A stretch of 34,271 nt of DNA. Source: an uncultured Bacteroidales bacterium. GTDB lineage: Bacteria; Bacteroidota; Bacteroidia; Bacteroidales; UBA932. Below, piece by piece: positions 25,282-33,867 of this stretch; the stretch's first letter is position 1; each line of letters opens with the position of its first letter. The DNA is taken from the NCBI GenBank assembly GCA_944323505.1, contig CALUST010000033.1, positions 1 to 34,271 of the forward strand, written 5' to 3'. Under the pieces are notes generated by a model. That model was not told the DNA's origin. It saw nothing but the letters and a program-made list of their open reading frames with translations, and ran no database searches. A program made the position numbers and the translations under genes.

Positions 25282-26118
25282 TCAAATAATCTCCCTGAAT
25301 CTCTTCGGAATCCTGACTACAATATCAAGATTGAACATGGCAGGTTTGTTCCAGGCATACGGCGGACGTACAAGGCTCTGAATGATGACAGCGAGCGAGG
25401 TCCAGGTCTTCCAGTCGCGAGCCTTTCTGGTGCTTACGACATTGATGGTCCTTGCCCTCTTTGCCAGATGACGGCTCCACCCTCCAGCGACCCTGTCCTT
25501 GTCATTGAACCTGTCCTCAATCCGTTTCAGATCGACATACCCGAAATGGAACAGATAGAGATGTTTCCTGATATGGAAATCATGCCATTTTATACGATGA
25601 AAACCTGAGCCCCACCTTACAGGCTTTGCAATGACCGACGGCTTGGTGTATCTGGTACTCAAGAGGCCGAAACTGCGCTGGCTAAGGAACGGTCTTGAGG
25701 CATCAATCACCCCTTCACACCTTGTGTTCTGGCCGACATCGACTCCAAGACCGGAAATCGACACCCTGCATCCCGATGAAGACAGGAATTCTGCCAGTCC
25801 GACACCCGATGCAGGATCCGGTATCAGAAACTCGTCCGCATCGGTCCCGATGACCATATCATACTTCTTGAGCAATATTGCCGCCTGATCCGACAGGAAA
25901 CGGAGCCTGAGTCTGTCAAGTTGCACCACCTTGCCCGGAATCTTCTCGCAAATCTCGACATTCACACTTTCAGGACACCATGCCGGACGAGGCTGATCCT
26001 TGCCGTCAAGATAGACATAAAGGTTCTCCAGCCCCAGTTCACGTCCGTAATACTCCACCCACTTTCTGAGGAAGAAGTCATCATTCCTCGCCATTGTCAA
26101 TGCACAAATCCTCTTCAT
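25282..26118 (-). CDS. Glycosyltransferase, family 2 / GT92-like
   Basis: A 278 aa protein opening KRICALTMARNDDFFLRKWVEYY. This resembles glycosyltransferases with a GT-A fold that begin with an N-E or R-N-D motif followed by an aromatic segment. The metal-binding DxD-type motif is DADEFLIP (about 92-99). A late histidine-rich stretch, GSGFHRIKWHDFHIRKHLYLFHFG, is typical of the family's acceptor side. There is no signal peptide or membrane helix, so it would act in the cytoplasm on an activated lipid or protein acceptor. It is not in a polysaccharide locus: its neighbours are a DUF47 gene and, divergently, a fimbrial-anchor-like pair. The donor and acceptor sugars are unknown. Confidence 0.75.
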   Translation of the reverse strand: MKRICALTMARNDDFFLRKWVEYYGRELGLENLYVYLDGKDQPRPAWCPESVNVEICEKIPGKVVQLDRLRLRFLSDQAAILLKKYDMVIGTDADEFLIPDPASGVGLAEFLSSSGCRVSISGLGVDVGQNTRCEGVIDASRPFLSQRSFGLLSTRYTKPSVIAKPVRWGSGFHRIKWHDFHIRKHLYLFHFGYVDLKRIEDRFNDKDRVAGGWSRHLAKRARTINVVSTRKARDWKTWTSLAVIIQSLVRPPYAWNKPAMFNLDIVVRIPKRFREII

Positions 26119-26159
26119 ATCCTGTCCGGTAACAATCTTTCAAATGAAATCAGCATCTT

Positions 26160-26167
26160 CAAATTTA
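26160..26167 (-). promoter_or_regulatory. Bacteroidetes -7 motif for the glycosyltransferase gene
   Basis: The minus strand reads TAAATTTG, an exact TAnnTTTG match, 41 bases before the ATG at 26118. The -33 element is imperfect. It is divergent from the promoter at 26284, with an A-tract-rich block between. Confidence 0.45.
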
Positions 26168-26182
26168 TAACAATTTTTCATC

Positions 26183-26235
26183 AAAAAAGAGAAAAGATTT
26201 CAAAAAATAGAAATCCGGTTCAAAAAAGAAAAAAA
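26183..26235. promoter_or_regulatory. A-tract block upstream of the fimbrial-anchor pair
   Basis: A-runs of four to seven bases recur at 26183-26188, 26192-26195, 26202-26207, 26222-26227 and 26229-26235. The A6 runs are about 19-20 bp apart, near two helical turns. Such phasing can bend DNA or bind nucleoid proteins upstream of the promoter. Function is inferred from pattern alone. Confidence 0.4.
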
Positions 26236-26283
26236 TCTCAAGTATTTATTTTTAAATCGGACAATTCTTCGGGATGACATATA

Positions 26284-26291
26284 TAGATTTG
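26284..26291 (+). promoter_or_regulatory. Bacteroidetes -7 motif for the fimbrial-anchor pair
   Basis: TAGATTTG matches TAnnTTTG, 50 bases before the ATG at 26342. No good -33 TTTG is visible at the expected distance. Confidence 0.45.
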
Positions 26292-26341
26292 CAGCGACGG
26301 GACAGGAAGACCCGACAGACTTGAACCAGTAAAGACCAGAG

Positions 26342-27412
26342 ATGAAACTGATGAAAACACATAAAGACCGGAAGACCTTCTTCACTATTCTCACTTTTCG
26401 CAGAGTTCTTTCTGCATTCGCCTTGCTTATTATTCTTCCGGTCTTTTTCTTCGGATGCGACCAGGCGCGACATGACGGCACCGGCTCAATATATTATGAT
26501 ATAAAGGACAGCGGCACGGCTCTCCATGTCAGGCTGCTGTCCAAGGGTGGCACGGTGAAAGGAGACGTTGACATATTCGTCTTCAACGATGACGCCCTCG
26601 GCAGGCTGGACTCCTACCAGAGATTCCTTTATGACGGGACAGAAGACATAAATGCCGCATCGCGCAAAGGGCACAAGATAATCGCGGCGGCCGTAAATGC
26701 AGGCAAGGACATGAGCGGATGGTCCGGCATAAACTCATTTGACGGGCTCAAGACCACCGTCATCGAACTGAGGAAGGAAGACCCGTCGCATCCGGCAATG
26801 TGCGGCACAGCCATAGCCGACATGGGAGACAGCCCCGAATGCGATGTCGTGCTGACGCCTATGCTTTCAGAGATACACATATCATCGATACGGTGTGACT
26901 TTTCCGGAAAGCCTTATGCCGGGGAGACACTCAGCGACGTGAGGTTCTATCTCATAAATGTCAACGGCATGGCGGAACTTTTCAGGGATGGAGGTTTCGT
27001 GCCCATGTCCATTGTCAATGCCGGAGCCTTGTCAGAGACGGATATGGCGGACATGAAACATCCTGACATGTTGCTCAGGACGATTGATGAGGACATCGGC
27101 AGCAGCCCGGTCAATGCAGATTGCAGCCTGTATTGCTATCCGAACGAATCGGAAGAGGAAAGCGCAGGCTCACCATTCACCAGGCTTGTCATCGAAGGAC
27201 GTCTGGGCGAAGAACTGTATTACTACCCGATCAATGTCAACAGGTCTGACGGTGGCGGAGGCATAAGGAGGAACTGCCGCTATTCTTACGACATCGTCCT
27301 GACCAGAAGCGGGACCAAGGATCCGGACATTCCGGCAGACCCGACTATGGTACAAATCAGAAGCAAAGTGCAACCCTGGTATGAACTTGATGAAGATGAA
27401 ATCGTTTTCTGA
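26342..27412 (+). CDS. FimB/Mfa2-like lipoprotein (fimbrial-anchor type)
   Basis: A 356 aa lipoprotein with a long positively charged N-region and lipobox FFGC (Cys39). Residues 55-180 show the anchor-fold pattern VDIFVFNDDALGRLDSYQRF, then KIIAAAVNAGKDMSG and MCGTAIADMG. A second beta domain (DVVLTPMLSEIHISSIRCDF) leads to LYCYPNESEEES and a final NCRYSYDIVLTRSGTKDPD segment, as in FimB/Mfa2 subunits that cap or anchor fimbriae. It overlaps the start of the next gene by 17-32 bases, so the two are co-translated. No fimbrillin stalk gene adjoins, so the partner is either this second gene or a subunit encoded elsewhere. ATGs at 26342 and 26351 both fit. Confidence 0.72.
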   Translation: MKLMKTHKDRKTFFTILTFRRVLSAFALLIILPVFFFGCDQARHDGTGSIYYDIKDSGTALHVRLLSKGGTVKGDVDIFVFNDDALGRLDSYQRFLYDGTEDINAASRKGHKIIAAAVNAGKDMSGWSGINSFDGLKTTVIELRKEDPSHPAMCGTAIADMGDSPECDVVLTPMLSEIHISSIRCDFSGKPYAGETLSDVRFYLINVNGMAELFRDGGFVPMSIVNAGALSETDMADMKHPDMLLRTIDEDIGSSPVNADCSLYCYPNESEEESAGSPFTRLVIEGRLGEELYYYPINVNRSDGGGGIRRNCRYSYDIVLTRSGTKDPDIPADPTMVQIRSKVQPWYELDEDEIVF

Positions 27413-28946
27413 ATACGTGCTGACATACGCAGTGTCACTTTGTCTGCTCCTGTCCGGATGCAGCGGCCTGCCGCCGCACGCCAGTGACTCTGTTGCGGAA
27501 GATGTCTGTATCGTCATCCGCACCGATGGCTGCCCGACCAGGTCATCTGATCCGGAGGAGAACCTGGTCACAGATCTGAACCTGTTCATATTCAATGAAG
27601 ACGGTCTCCTCGAAGAAAGGCTCTACATTGCCGATGCCGGAGATGCCGCCGGAGAGGGAGGGCACATCCATGAGACAACACTGCTGAAGGGATGCCGATA
27701 TTCCATATACGCATGTGCAAACATAGGCTACAGGTTGGAAGCGGGCACAATCCAGGACCTGGAGAACTACAGATATTATCTTGTATACCCCGATGACTAC
27801 AGGACAGGGATACCGATGTGCGGGAAAAAGGAACTCGTGAGCGTGGCTGCGGACGGGATAATAGATGTGACCCTGGAGCGGCTCATGGCAAAGGTCTCTG
27901 TCCGCATCGACCGCAGCAGGCTCTCTGACGACGTGGAGTTCCATGTTCGGAAGATAAGTGTCGGAGGATGCCCCAAATCCGCATGCCTCTTCGGTCAGAG
28001 CAGGGCGGAATCAAAGGATGACATATTCCTGCGCGGATTTGACAAGTCAGATGACGGGGTCGCTGCACTCAATAGCGATGAAGCATTCGGGAGAAGCGGG
28101 AAAGTGAGCGTATATCTGCTGGAAAACATGCAGGGGGACCTGCTGCCGGAAGACACGGAGGACGACGGGAAAATACTCGAAGAGGGGGATCCTGCCGCAA
28201 AGGTATGCTCATATATTGAAATCGAGGCAGACTACCTGTCATCCAGCCATTACACACTCCCGGGACAGAGTCTGATATACAGGTTCTACATCGGCGACGG
28301 GAACGGCAACTTCGATGTGCGCAGGAACAGGCACTACAACATCTGCATCACACCTGACGGGGACGGCCTGTCGGAAGACAGCTGGAGAGTGGACCAGAGC
28401 GGGATAGGAAGTCTTGTGGCAGGGATAAGCCTCTCTCAGGACACTCTGGAAATGTCTTACTATGGAGAGACCGCAGACATTGAAAGCAGTATCTCTCCGG
28501 AAGACGCCACTGACAGGACTCTCTTATGGGAATCAGACAATCGAGCTGTTGCCGATGTGTCACAGTCGGGTACGGTAACTGCTACAGGTGAAGGGTCGTG
28601 CAGAATCTCATGCTCTGCGGCTGACGGGAGCGGAGTCAGGGCAGAATGTCTTGTCAATGTCCGCTTCAAGCCGAATTACATGAGGATATATCCCGGCAAT
28701 TATGTCAGAGGCAAAATCGGGGAGGAAGTGCATATCAGATGCGAATATTTCCCGCCGACAGCATCATTTGACATAGGTACGGAGGAACTTGAATATGACA
28801 GGGAGAGAGGCATATACGACTATGTGATAGACGATGACGGGAACGGAGTCCGGCTGCACCTGAAAGGGAAAGGCAGCGGGATGCTCTATTTCGAGACAGG
28901 ATACCCTGTCAGCCAAAGCGAAATGATAGTCGTAGTCGTTGACTGA
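27381..28946 (+). CDS. Fimbrial-anchor-like lipoprotein with Ig-like (BIG2) domain
   Basis: A 521 aa lipoprotein with lipobox LSGC (Cys27 from this start). Alternative ATGs at 27390 and 27396 give the same signal peptide with fewer leading residues. The N-terminal part matches the FimB-like domain: TDLNLFIFNEDGLLEERLY, GCRYSIYACANIGY, GIPMCGKKELVSV, LERLMAKVSVRID, and SVYLLENMQGDLLPED, which marks DUF4906-type proteins. Then come RNRHYNICITPDGDG and a BIG2 domain (about 345-430) with LWESDNRAVADVSQSGTVTA. A short beta tail ends in MIVVVVD. It is paralogous to the first half of the 11972-14743 product. It ends two bases before the uvrA stop on the other strand. Confidence 0.72.
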   Translation: MNLMKMKSFSEYVLTYAVSLCLLLSGCSGLPPHASDSVAEDVCIVIRTDGCPTRSSDPEENLVTDLNLFIFNEDGLLEERLYIADAGDAAGEGGHIHETTLLKGCRYSIYACANIGYRLEAGTIQDLENYRYYLVYPDDYRTGIPMCGKKELVSVAADGIIDVTLERLMAKVSVRIDRSRLSDDVEFHVRKISVGGCPKSACLFGQSRAESKDDIFLRGFDKSDDGVAALNSDEAFGRSGKVSVYLLENMQGDLLPEDTEDDGKILEEGDPAAKVCSYIEIEADYLSSSHYTLPGQSLIYRFYIGDGNGNFDVRRNRHYNICITPDGDGLSEDSWRVDQSGIGSLVAGISLSQDTLEMSYYGETADIESSISPEDATDRTLLWESDNRAVADVSQSGTVTATGEGSCRISCSAADGSGVRAECLVNVRFKPNYMRIYPGNYVRGKIGEEVHIRCEYFPPTASFDIGTEELEYDRERGIYDYVIDDDGNGVRLHLKGKGSGMLYFETGYPVSQSEMIVVVVD

Positions 28947-28948
28947 AC

Positions 28949-31825
28949 TCATCTGAGATACCTTGCCGTCCAGGTATCGGCATTTGTGACAAGGTCCTCC
29001 GGAGTGCCTTCGAATACGACATTCCCTCCCCCGTCCCCTGCCTCAGGCCCCAGATCGATGACCCAGTCGGCTGCGCGGATGACATCCGGATTGTGTTCGA
29101 CTACCACGATGGAATGCCCTTTCGAAATAAGTTCGTCAAAAGACTTGAGAAGTTTCTCCACATCGTAAAAATGCAGACCTGTCGTAGGCTCGTCGAATAT
29201 GAACATTATACGGTTGTCCCGTGTCTTGGATGACGTGTCATTCATCGAAAGGAAATAGGCAAGCTTTATCCTCTGGCTTTCTCCCCCGCTCAGCGTACTG
29301 CTGCTCTGCCCGAGTTTGATGTAGGAAAGACCGACATCCACAAGGGGCTGGAGACGTTCTGCTATCCTCTTGGCCGCAGCATCATTCTGAGCCGAAAAGA
29401 AAGTTATCGCCTCCTCGACACTCATATTCAGGATGTCGTCAATATTCTTGCCCTTGTAGCGGACTTCCAATATGTCCGGCTTGAATCTCTTGCCGCCGCA
29501 GGCTTCGCATACCATGGTCACATCCGCCATGAACTGCATCCCTATCTTGACAAAGCCTTCTCCCTGGCACTCCGGACAGCGTCCTCCGTCCATATTGAAC
29601 GAGAAGTGCGACGGGGTATAGCCGTTCACCTTGGCATAAGGCTGGTCAGAAAGAAGTTTTCTTATGTCATCATAGACTTTCAGGTATGTCACGGCATTGG
29701 AACGCGAACTCTTGCCTATCGGATTCTGGTCCACATATTCCACCTGTGCTATCCTGTCCAGGTTTCCGGACAGGCCTCTGAATGTACCAGGGGCAGACCC
29801 GGTCTGGTTGATATGCCGGAACAGGGCAGGATACAGGATGTCTCCCACAAGCGATGACTTTCCGCTGCCGCTTACTCCGGTAACGACAGTGAGCACTCCA
29901 AGAGGGAATCTAACGTCCACATCCTTAAGATTATGCTCCATCGCCCCCTCTACGGTAATCGAATACGTCCACGGATGTTTCTTCCGGACGTATCTCTTGC
30001 GCTGTCCGGAAAGGTACTGCAGAGTCAGCGACCCTGCAATCTCAGACTCACGAACGGCATCATCCAGCCTGCCTTGGAACACGATCTCACCTCCGTTGAC
30101 ACCGGCATACGGTCCCATGTCAATCAGCATGTCCGCAGCCCTCATTATCTCCTCGTCGTGCTCCACGACCACCACGGTGTTTCCTATGTCGCGGAGTTTC
30201 TTCAGCACAGATATAAGCCTGTCGGTATCACGCGGATGCAGACCGATACTCGGTTCGTCAAGTATGTACAGGGAACCGACAAGCGAACTGCCGAGGGCTG
30301 TCACAAGATTGATTCTCTGGCTTTCTCCGCCGGAAAGGGTATTGGATGTCCTGTCAAGCGTCAGATACGACAGTCCCACATCCTTGATATACTGAAGCCG
30401 TGAGACTATCTCGGACACAGCCTTGGACACTATGCTCCGCTCATAATCCGTCAGTTCAAGTGTGCTGAAAAATCCGAGCAGGCTGTCCACATTCATTCTG
30501 AGCAGCTCATGTATGTTCTTGCCTCCGACCTTCACATACAAGGCATCTTTCCTCAGGCGGCTTCCGCCGCATTCCCTGCACACAGTCTTGCCGGAATAAC
30601 GGCTGAGCATATATTTGTACTGTATCTTGTATTTGTTGGCGTCGACCCATTTGAAGAACTCGTTGATGCCGATTATCGAATCCTCTTCGGTCGTGCCTTT
30701 CCTGCCCTGCCAGATGGTATCCTTCTGTTCCTGCGTCAAGTTGCAGTACGGTTCGAATACCGGTATGCCGTATCTGGAGGCATTCAGGACGAGATGATCC
30801 TTGAACCAGCCCATCTTCTCGCCTCTCCAGCAGGCAATAGCCCCGTCATAGATGCTGCGGCTCTTGTCCGGGACCACCAGATCCTCGCTGATGCCGATTA
30901 TCTGCCCCAAGCCTCCACATACGGGACAGGCTCCGAGAGGACTGTTGAAACTGAACATATATTCGTCCGGCTCGCGGAACGTCATGCCGTCAGCCTCGAA
31001 ACGGTTCACGAACCTGCGAAGAGGCTTGTCTCCTCTGATCACCAGCATCGTCCCGTCACCCTTGTCAAATGCTGTCTGTACAGATGAATGAAGCCTGGTA
31101 TTGAGATCATCCAATTCAATGGAAGTCAGTCTCGTCCCGTCCGTGGAGAAAGCCTCGGGCTCGCCGTCTGCACCCTCCCACGTGATACGCGGGATGCGGA
31201 GCCTGTCCACCAGCAGATACAGTTCAGTGGGATAATTGCCGGTATCGGCCATCTTCATCACCTCCTCTATCCGCACCGGGCCGTCTGCATAAAACCTTGA
31301 ATAGCCCTCCTCCTTGAGGCTGAGCATGAGTTCCACCTTGTCATCCCTTCCTGCCCAGCCGACATCAGCAAGCAGATACACATCAGACGGACCGTCGGAC
31401 AGGACATACTCAAGGACATCCTTGACAGTATGGCATTTTACCTCCTGACCGCTTACCGGAGAGTATGTCCGGCCTATCCTGGCAAATATTATCCTCAGAT
31501 AATCAAATATTTCAGTACTTGTGGCTACGGTTGAGCGGGGATTGCGGGTGTTGACTTTCTGCTCGATGGCGATGGCGGGAGGTATCCCCTCTATGAGTTC
31601 CACATCCGGCTTGACCATCCTGCCGAGGAACTGCCTGGCATACGACGAAAGGCTCTCGGCAAAACGTCTCTGACCTTCGGCAAAAAGCGTGTCAAAAGCA
31701 AGTGACGACTTTCCCGACCCGGAAATGCCTGTAATCACGACGAACTTCCCACGTGGGATTTCCACCGTTATATCCTTGAGATTGTTGACTTTCGCTCCCT
31801 TTATGACAATACTGCTGTCAGACAT
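28949..31825 (-). CDS. uvrA: Excinuclease ABC subunit A
   Basis: The damage-recognition ATPase of nucleotide excision repair (958 aa). Two ABC modules are visible: Walker [10 protein letters not shown] at about 33-41 and [13 protein letters not shown] in the C-terminal half. Each has an LSGGESQRI signature and an EPS/EPTTGLH-type Walker B. Zinc-binding pairs appear as CPVCGG, CRECGG and CPECQG/CEACGG. The ATG at 31825 follows a strong GGAGGTGG; a GTG two codons earlier was not chosen. It has its own -7 motif at 31851-31858. Its 3' end abuts the Ig-domain lipoprotein gene. Length and motifs are normal; it is not a drug-resistance duplicate by any feature I can see. Confidence 0.97.
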   Translation of the reverse strand: MSDSSIVIKGAKVNNLKDITVEIPRGKFVVITGISGSGKSSLAFDTLFAEGQRRFAESLSSYARQFLGRMVKPDVELIEGIPPAIAIEQKVNTRNPRSTVATSTEIFDYLRIIFARIGRTYSPVSGQEVKCHTVKDVLEYVLSDGPSDVYLLADVGWAGRDDKVELMLSLKEEGYSRFYADGPVRIEEVMKMADTGNYPTELYLLVDRLRIPRITWEGADGEPEAFSTDGTRLTSIELDDLNTRLHSSVQTAFDKGDGTMLVIRGDKPLRRFVNRFEADGMTFREPDEYMFSFNSPLGACPVCGGLGQIIGISEDLVVPDKSRSIYDGAIACWRGEKMGWFKDHLVLNASRYGIPVFEPYCNLTQEQKDTIWQGRKGTTEEDSIIGINEFFKWVDANKYKIQYKYMLSRYSGKTVCRECGGSRLRKDALYVKVGGKNIHELLRMNVDSLLGFFSTLELTDYERSIVSKAVSEIVSRLQYIKDVGLSYLTLDRTSNTLSGGESQRINLVTALGSSLVGSLYILDEPSIGLHPRDTDRLISVLKKLRDIGNTVVVVEHDEEIMRAADMLIDMGPYAGVNGGEIVFQGRLDDAVRESEIAGSLTLQYLSGQRKRYVRKKHPWTYSITVEGAMEHNLKDVDVRFPLGVLTVVTGVSGSGKSSLVGDILYPALFRHINQTGSAPGTFRGLSGNLDRIAQVEYVDQNPIGKSSRSNAVTYLKVYDDIRKLLSDQPYAKVNGYTPSHFSFNMDGGRCPECQGEGFVKIGMQFMADVTMVCEACGGKRFKPDILEVRYKGKNIDDILNMSVEEAITFFSAQNDAAAKRIAERLQPLVDVGLSYIKLGQSSSTLSGGESQRIKLAYFLSMNDTSSKTRDNRIMFIFDEPTTGLHFYDVEKLLKSFDELISKGHSIVVVEHNPDVIRAADWVIDLGPEAGDGGGNVVFEGTPEDLVTNADTWTARYLR

Positions 31826-31850
31826 ATCCACCTCCTGAAAATAGCAACCC

Positions 31851-31858
31851 CAAATTTA
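31851..31858 (-). promoter_or_regulatory. Bacteroidetes -7 motif for uvrA
   Basis: The minus strand reads TAAATTTG, an exact TAnnTTTG match, 26 bases before the uvrA ATG, leaving a very short leader that holds the GGAGGTGG ribosome-binding site. Confidence 0.5.
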
Positions 31859-31893
31859 CGGATAAACTCCGATTTCTGCACCTGCCGGAGGAA

Positions 31894-31942
31894 AAAATTC
31901 AGAGCACCGGACAACTTTCTATCGCCCGATGCTCTGAATTTT
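31894..31942 (-). terminator. Terminator after the SHOCT gene
   Basis: A 13-bp perfect stem (AAAATTCAGAGCA, 31894-31906, with 31930-31942) encloses a 23-base loop that itself has a CGG/CCG pairing. On the minus strand the stem ends in a T-run, just after the stop at 31965, placing it as the operon terminator ahead of uvrA. Confidence 0.8.
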
Positions 31943-31964
31943 CACTTAGGATTCCGTCACACAA

Positions 31965-32309
31965 TCATTTTGTCAGCAAATCCCGTTTCTTAGCCTCAAA
32001 TTCTTCATCACTCAGAATCCCTTTCTCTTTCAATTGCCCAAGTTCGAGCAATTCCTTGTTCTTGTTCTTTTTATTATTGTACGGGATAAAAAGACCGCAG
32101 ACAGACAGCACCAGTCCGAAAATACTTGCCACCATTGCGATTCCGTAGGCACTGTAAAATGTATCTTCCATATCGACCCCGCTGAACTGCGATACCATAC
32201 CCAAAGATTCAAGAGCATCAGTGTTAATCTCTATCGAAAATGTCGAGAGTGCCAGTATCAGGAATAAAACGGTCCCGACTATGCTTAATATCTTAACTAC
32301 TTTGTTCAT
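31965..32309 (-). CDS. Small membrane protein with C-terminal SHOCT domain
   Basis: A 114 aa protein with two predicted membrane helices (about 8-25 and 55-76), an extracytoplasmic loop (INTDALESLGMVSQFSGVDMED) and a basic NNKKNKNK stretch. The C-terminus is ELLELGQLKEKGILSDEEFEAKKRDLL, a textbook SHOCT (short C-terminal) motif. SHOCT domains occur at the ends of many small membrane proteins and are thought to mediate oligomerisation or partner contact. It is the last gene in a putative operon of small membrane proteins. Confidence 0.8.
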   Translation of the reverse strand: MNKVVKILSIVGTVLFLILALSTFSIEINTDALESLGMVSQFSGVDMEDTFYSAYGIAMVASIFGLVLSVCGLFIPYNNKKNKNKELLELGQLKEKGILSDEEFEAKKRDLLTK

Positions 32310-32325
32310 TTGATTGATTCTTTAA

Positions 32326-32511
32326 TTACCAGTCGTATGCATCAAGCGCATCATACAAATTGTTTGAAAAATCCTCAAATGAGGACATGCCAGCGTTCAT
32401 TTGCCCAACCACAATACTTAACAGTATGAGCATTACCAATGCCATGACAAAAAGTACCGGAAGCAGATTTGTCCAATCTATCTTTTTGATTATTTTCTTC
32501 AATTCTTCCAT
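32326..32511 (-). CDS. 61-aa single-pass membrane protein
   Basis: Starts MEELKKIIKKIDWTNLLPV, then a strongly hydrophobic helix (LFVMALVMLILLSIVVG, about 20-36) and an acidic, aromatic tail ending NLYDALDAYDW. No known family is recognised. It lies 16 bases upstream of the SHOCT gene and 23 bases after the 42-aa gene. The latter shares its MEE start, a tryptophan before the helix and a proline at the helix entry, suggesting tandem duplication. The spacing, the bounding terminator and the membrane topology support a real gene; function unknown. Confidence 0.6.
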   Translation of the reverse strand: MEELKKIIKKIDWTNLLPVLFVMALVMLILLSIVVGQMNAGMSSFEDFSNNLYDALDAYDW

Positions 32512-32534
32512 GACTCAAACAGTTTTTAATGTTG

Positions 32535-32663
32535 TTACAGGATGATAAAATTGCCCAATTTTGCAATAACGGCTATCGACAGTGCAAAATCGACCAGCAT
32601 GATGAGAAAAGTAATCGGAATCAGATAGGTTTTCCAATTGTTCTGTACAGATTTTTCTTCCAT
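32535..32663 (-). CDS. 42-aa single-pass membrane protein
   Basis: An ORF too short for usual gene calling: ATG at 32663-32661, stop TAA at 32537-32535. It opens MEEKSVQNNWKTYLIPI and is followed by one helix (TFLIMLVDFALSIAVIA) and a short NFIIL end. It sits between the 61-aa gene (23 bases downstream) and the YD-repeat-like lipoprotein gene (19 bases upstream) in the same direction, with start-proximal features shared with the 61-aa protein. The uninterrupted frame and membrane-protein composition argue for coding, but there is no recognised family. Confidence 0.5.
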   Translation of the reverse strand: MEEKSVQNNWKTYLIPITFLIMLVDFALSIAVIAKLGNFIIL

Positions 32664-32682
32664 GACAAATATGATTTAAAGA

Positions 32683-33759
32683 TTAATAATAGGTTACTTG
32701 TCTTTTGCTTACGGTAACTCCATAATCAGACTTTTCAGTCTTTTTTGTCCAGTTTCCGACAGCATCAAATTCATAAGATACGGAACTGTTGTAAGTCGGA
32801 GTGGAATATCTTAGCCTCAATCCTGCAGGTCCGAATACCTCATGCGAGAGTTGACCGGCTTCTTCGATTACGGCTTCAACAAGATTTCCGGCGGCATCAT
32901 ACGACAGCCAATGCCGTTTCTGCCGGTTGCCGTTCTGATTATAGAATGTAACTTCGGCAGGCTTGCCGGGCATATCGGCAAAATATCTGAATCCGACTTT
33001 TTCTTCTGTCCCGTCAGAATCGACATGAACGGCAGCGAGCATTGATTTCCCGTCTTCAGAATAAGTCATGGTCCATTTGTCCGGCGTCCTTTCCCACAAT
33101 AATATTGAATATTCTATGATATTTCCATTGGCATCATATTTCCAGTTCTCTTCGGAATACAATTTCGGCTTCTTGGCAGGTACAAGATGTTCAGTTCCTG
33201 ATTCATCCTCCTCATATTCCGTATGCCAATATATACACCTTCTGACCGGTCTTTTGTTTTCATCGAACTCCACTTCCGACGACCTGTCAAGAATCCCGTC
33301 TATAGTATAGACCGCATCATACCCTCCCTCTGCATCTTCATGCAGCAGTTTGCTCTCTTCCACAAGTTTATTGTCATCAGTCCACTTCATGGAAAATTCA
33401 TATTCGTAACGGTCATACTTGTCGGTATATTCAGCCTTTGTCTTGTAACCGTTTTCCCCATAGACTATTATGTCCGGGTCAGTCTCCCCATACTGGTCTT
33501 CAGTCCTGACGATGACACCCTTGACCTTTCCGGACATCCCGTCAAAAGGTTTTACGGGATAAATCTCTTTCGGCAGTCCATATAATGCAGCGGAACTCTC
33601 GGCTTCATACCCGGTTCCTGCCGCATCGGACATAAGACTTCCATAATACAATAAAACACTTTCAGTCACCGGAGTTTCCGTTTTTTGTCCCGATGAACAT
33701 CCGGCTAAAAACATCGCTGACAATGCAACGATACAACATGTAAATAGTTTGTTCCTCAT
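32683..33759 (-). CDS. Lipoprotein with YD/RHS-like repeats
   Basis: A 358 aa lipoprotein with lipobox LAGC (Cys21). The body carries several degenerate YD-repeat-type units with the pattern Y-D/S/E-x-x-G-N: WKYDANGNIIEYS, MTYSEDGKSMLAAV, LSYDAAGNLVEA and YEFDAVGNWTKKTE. Such repeats form extended beta strips or shells in RHS proteins. Here there are too few for a full shell and there is no toxin domain, so it resembles the many RHS-like hypothetical lipoproteins of Bacteroidetes. It is followed by three small membrane protein genes on the same strand, probably one operon. Role unknown. Confidence 0.75.
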   Translation of the reverse strand: MRNKLFTCCIVALSAMFLAGCSSGQKTETPVTESVLLYYGSLMSDAAGTGYEAESSAALYGLPKEIYPVKPFDGMSGKVKGVIVRTEDQYGETDPDIIVYGENGYKTKAEYTDKYDRYEYEFSMKWTDDNKLVEESKLLHEDAEGGYDAVYTIDGILDRSSEVEFDENKRPVRRCIYWHTEYEEDESGTEHLVPAKKPKLYSEENWKYDANGNIIEYSILLWERTPDKWTMTYSEDGKSMLAAVHVDSDGTEEKVGFRYFADMPGKPAEVTFYNQNGNRQKRHWLSYDAAGNLVEAVIEEAGQLSHEVFGPAGLRLRYSTPTYNSSVSYEFDAVGNWTKKTEKSDYGVTVSKRQVTYY

Positions 33760-33867
33760 TATTTTTAAAAGGTTAAATAGTTGAATTTCAAAATACTCAA
33801 ACGAATAATCACATACTTAAAACATTGCCTACTTGACTACAAATTGCAAATAATCATTCTGTACATG

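Noticed and set aside
26119-26341. Phase-variable invertible promoter ahead of the fimbrial-anchor pair
   Set aside because: No inverted repeats flank the promoter and no recombinase gene is present in the window.
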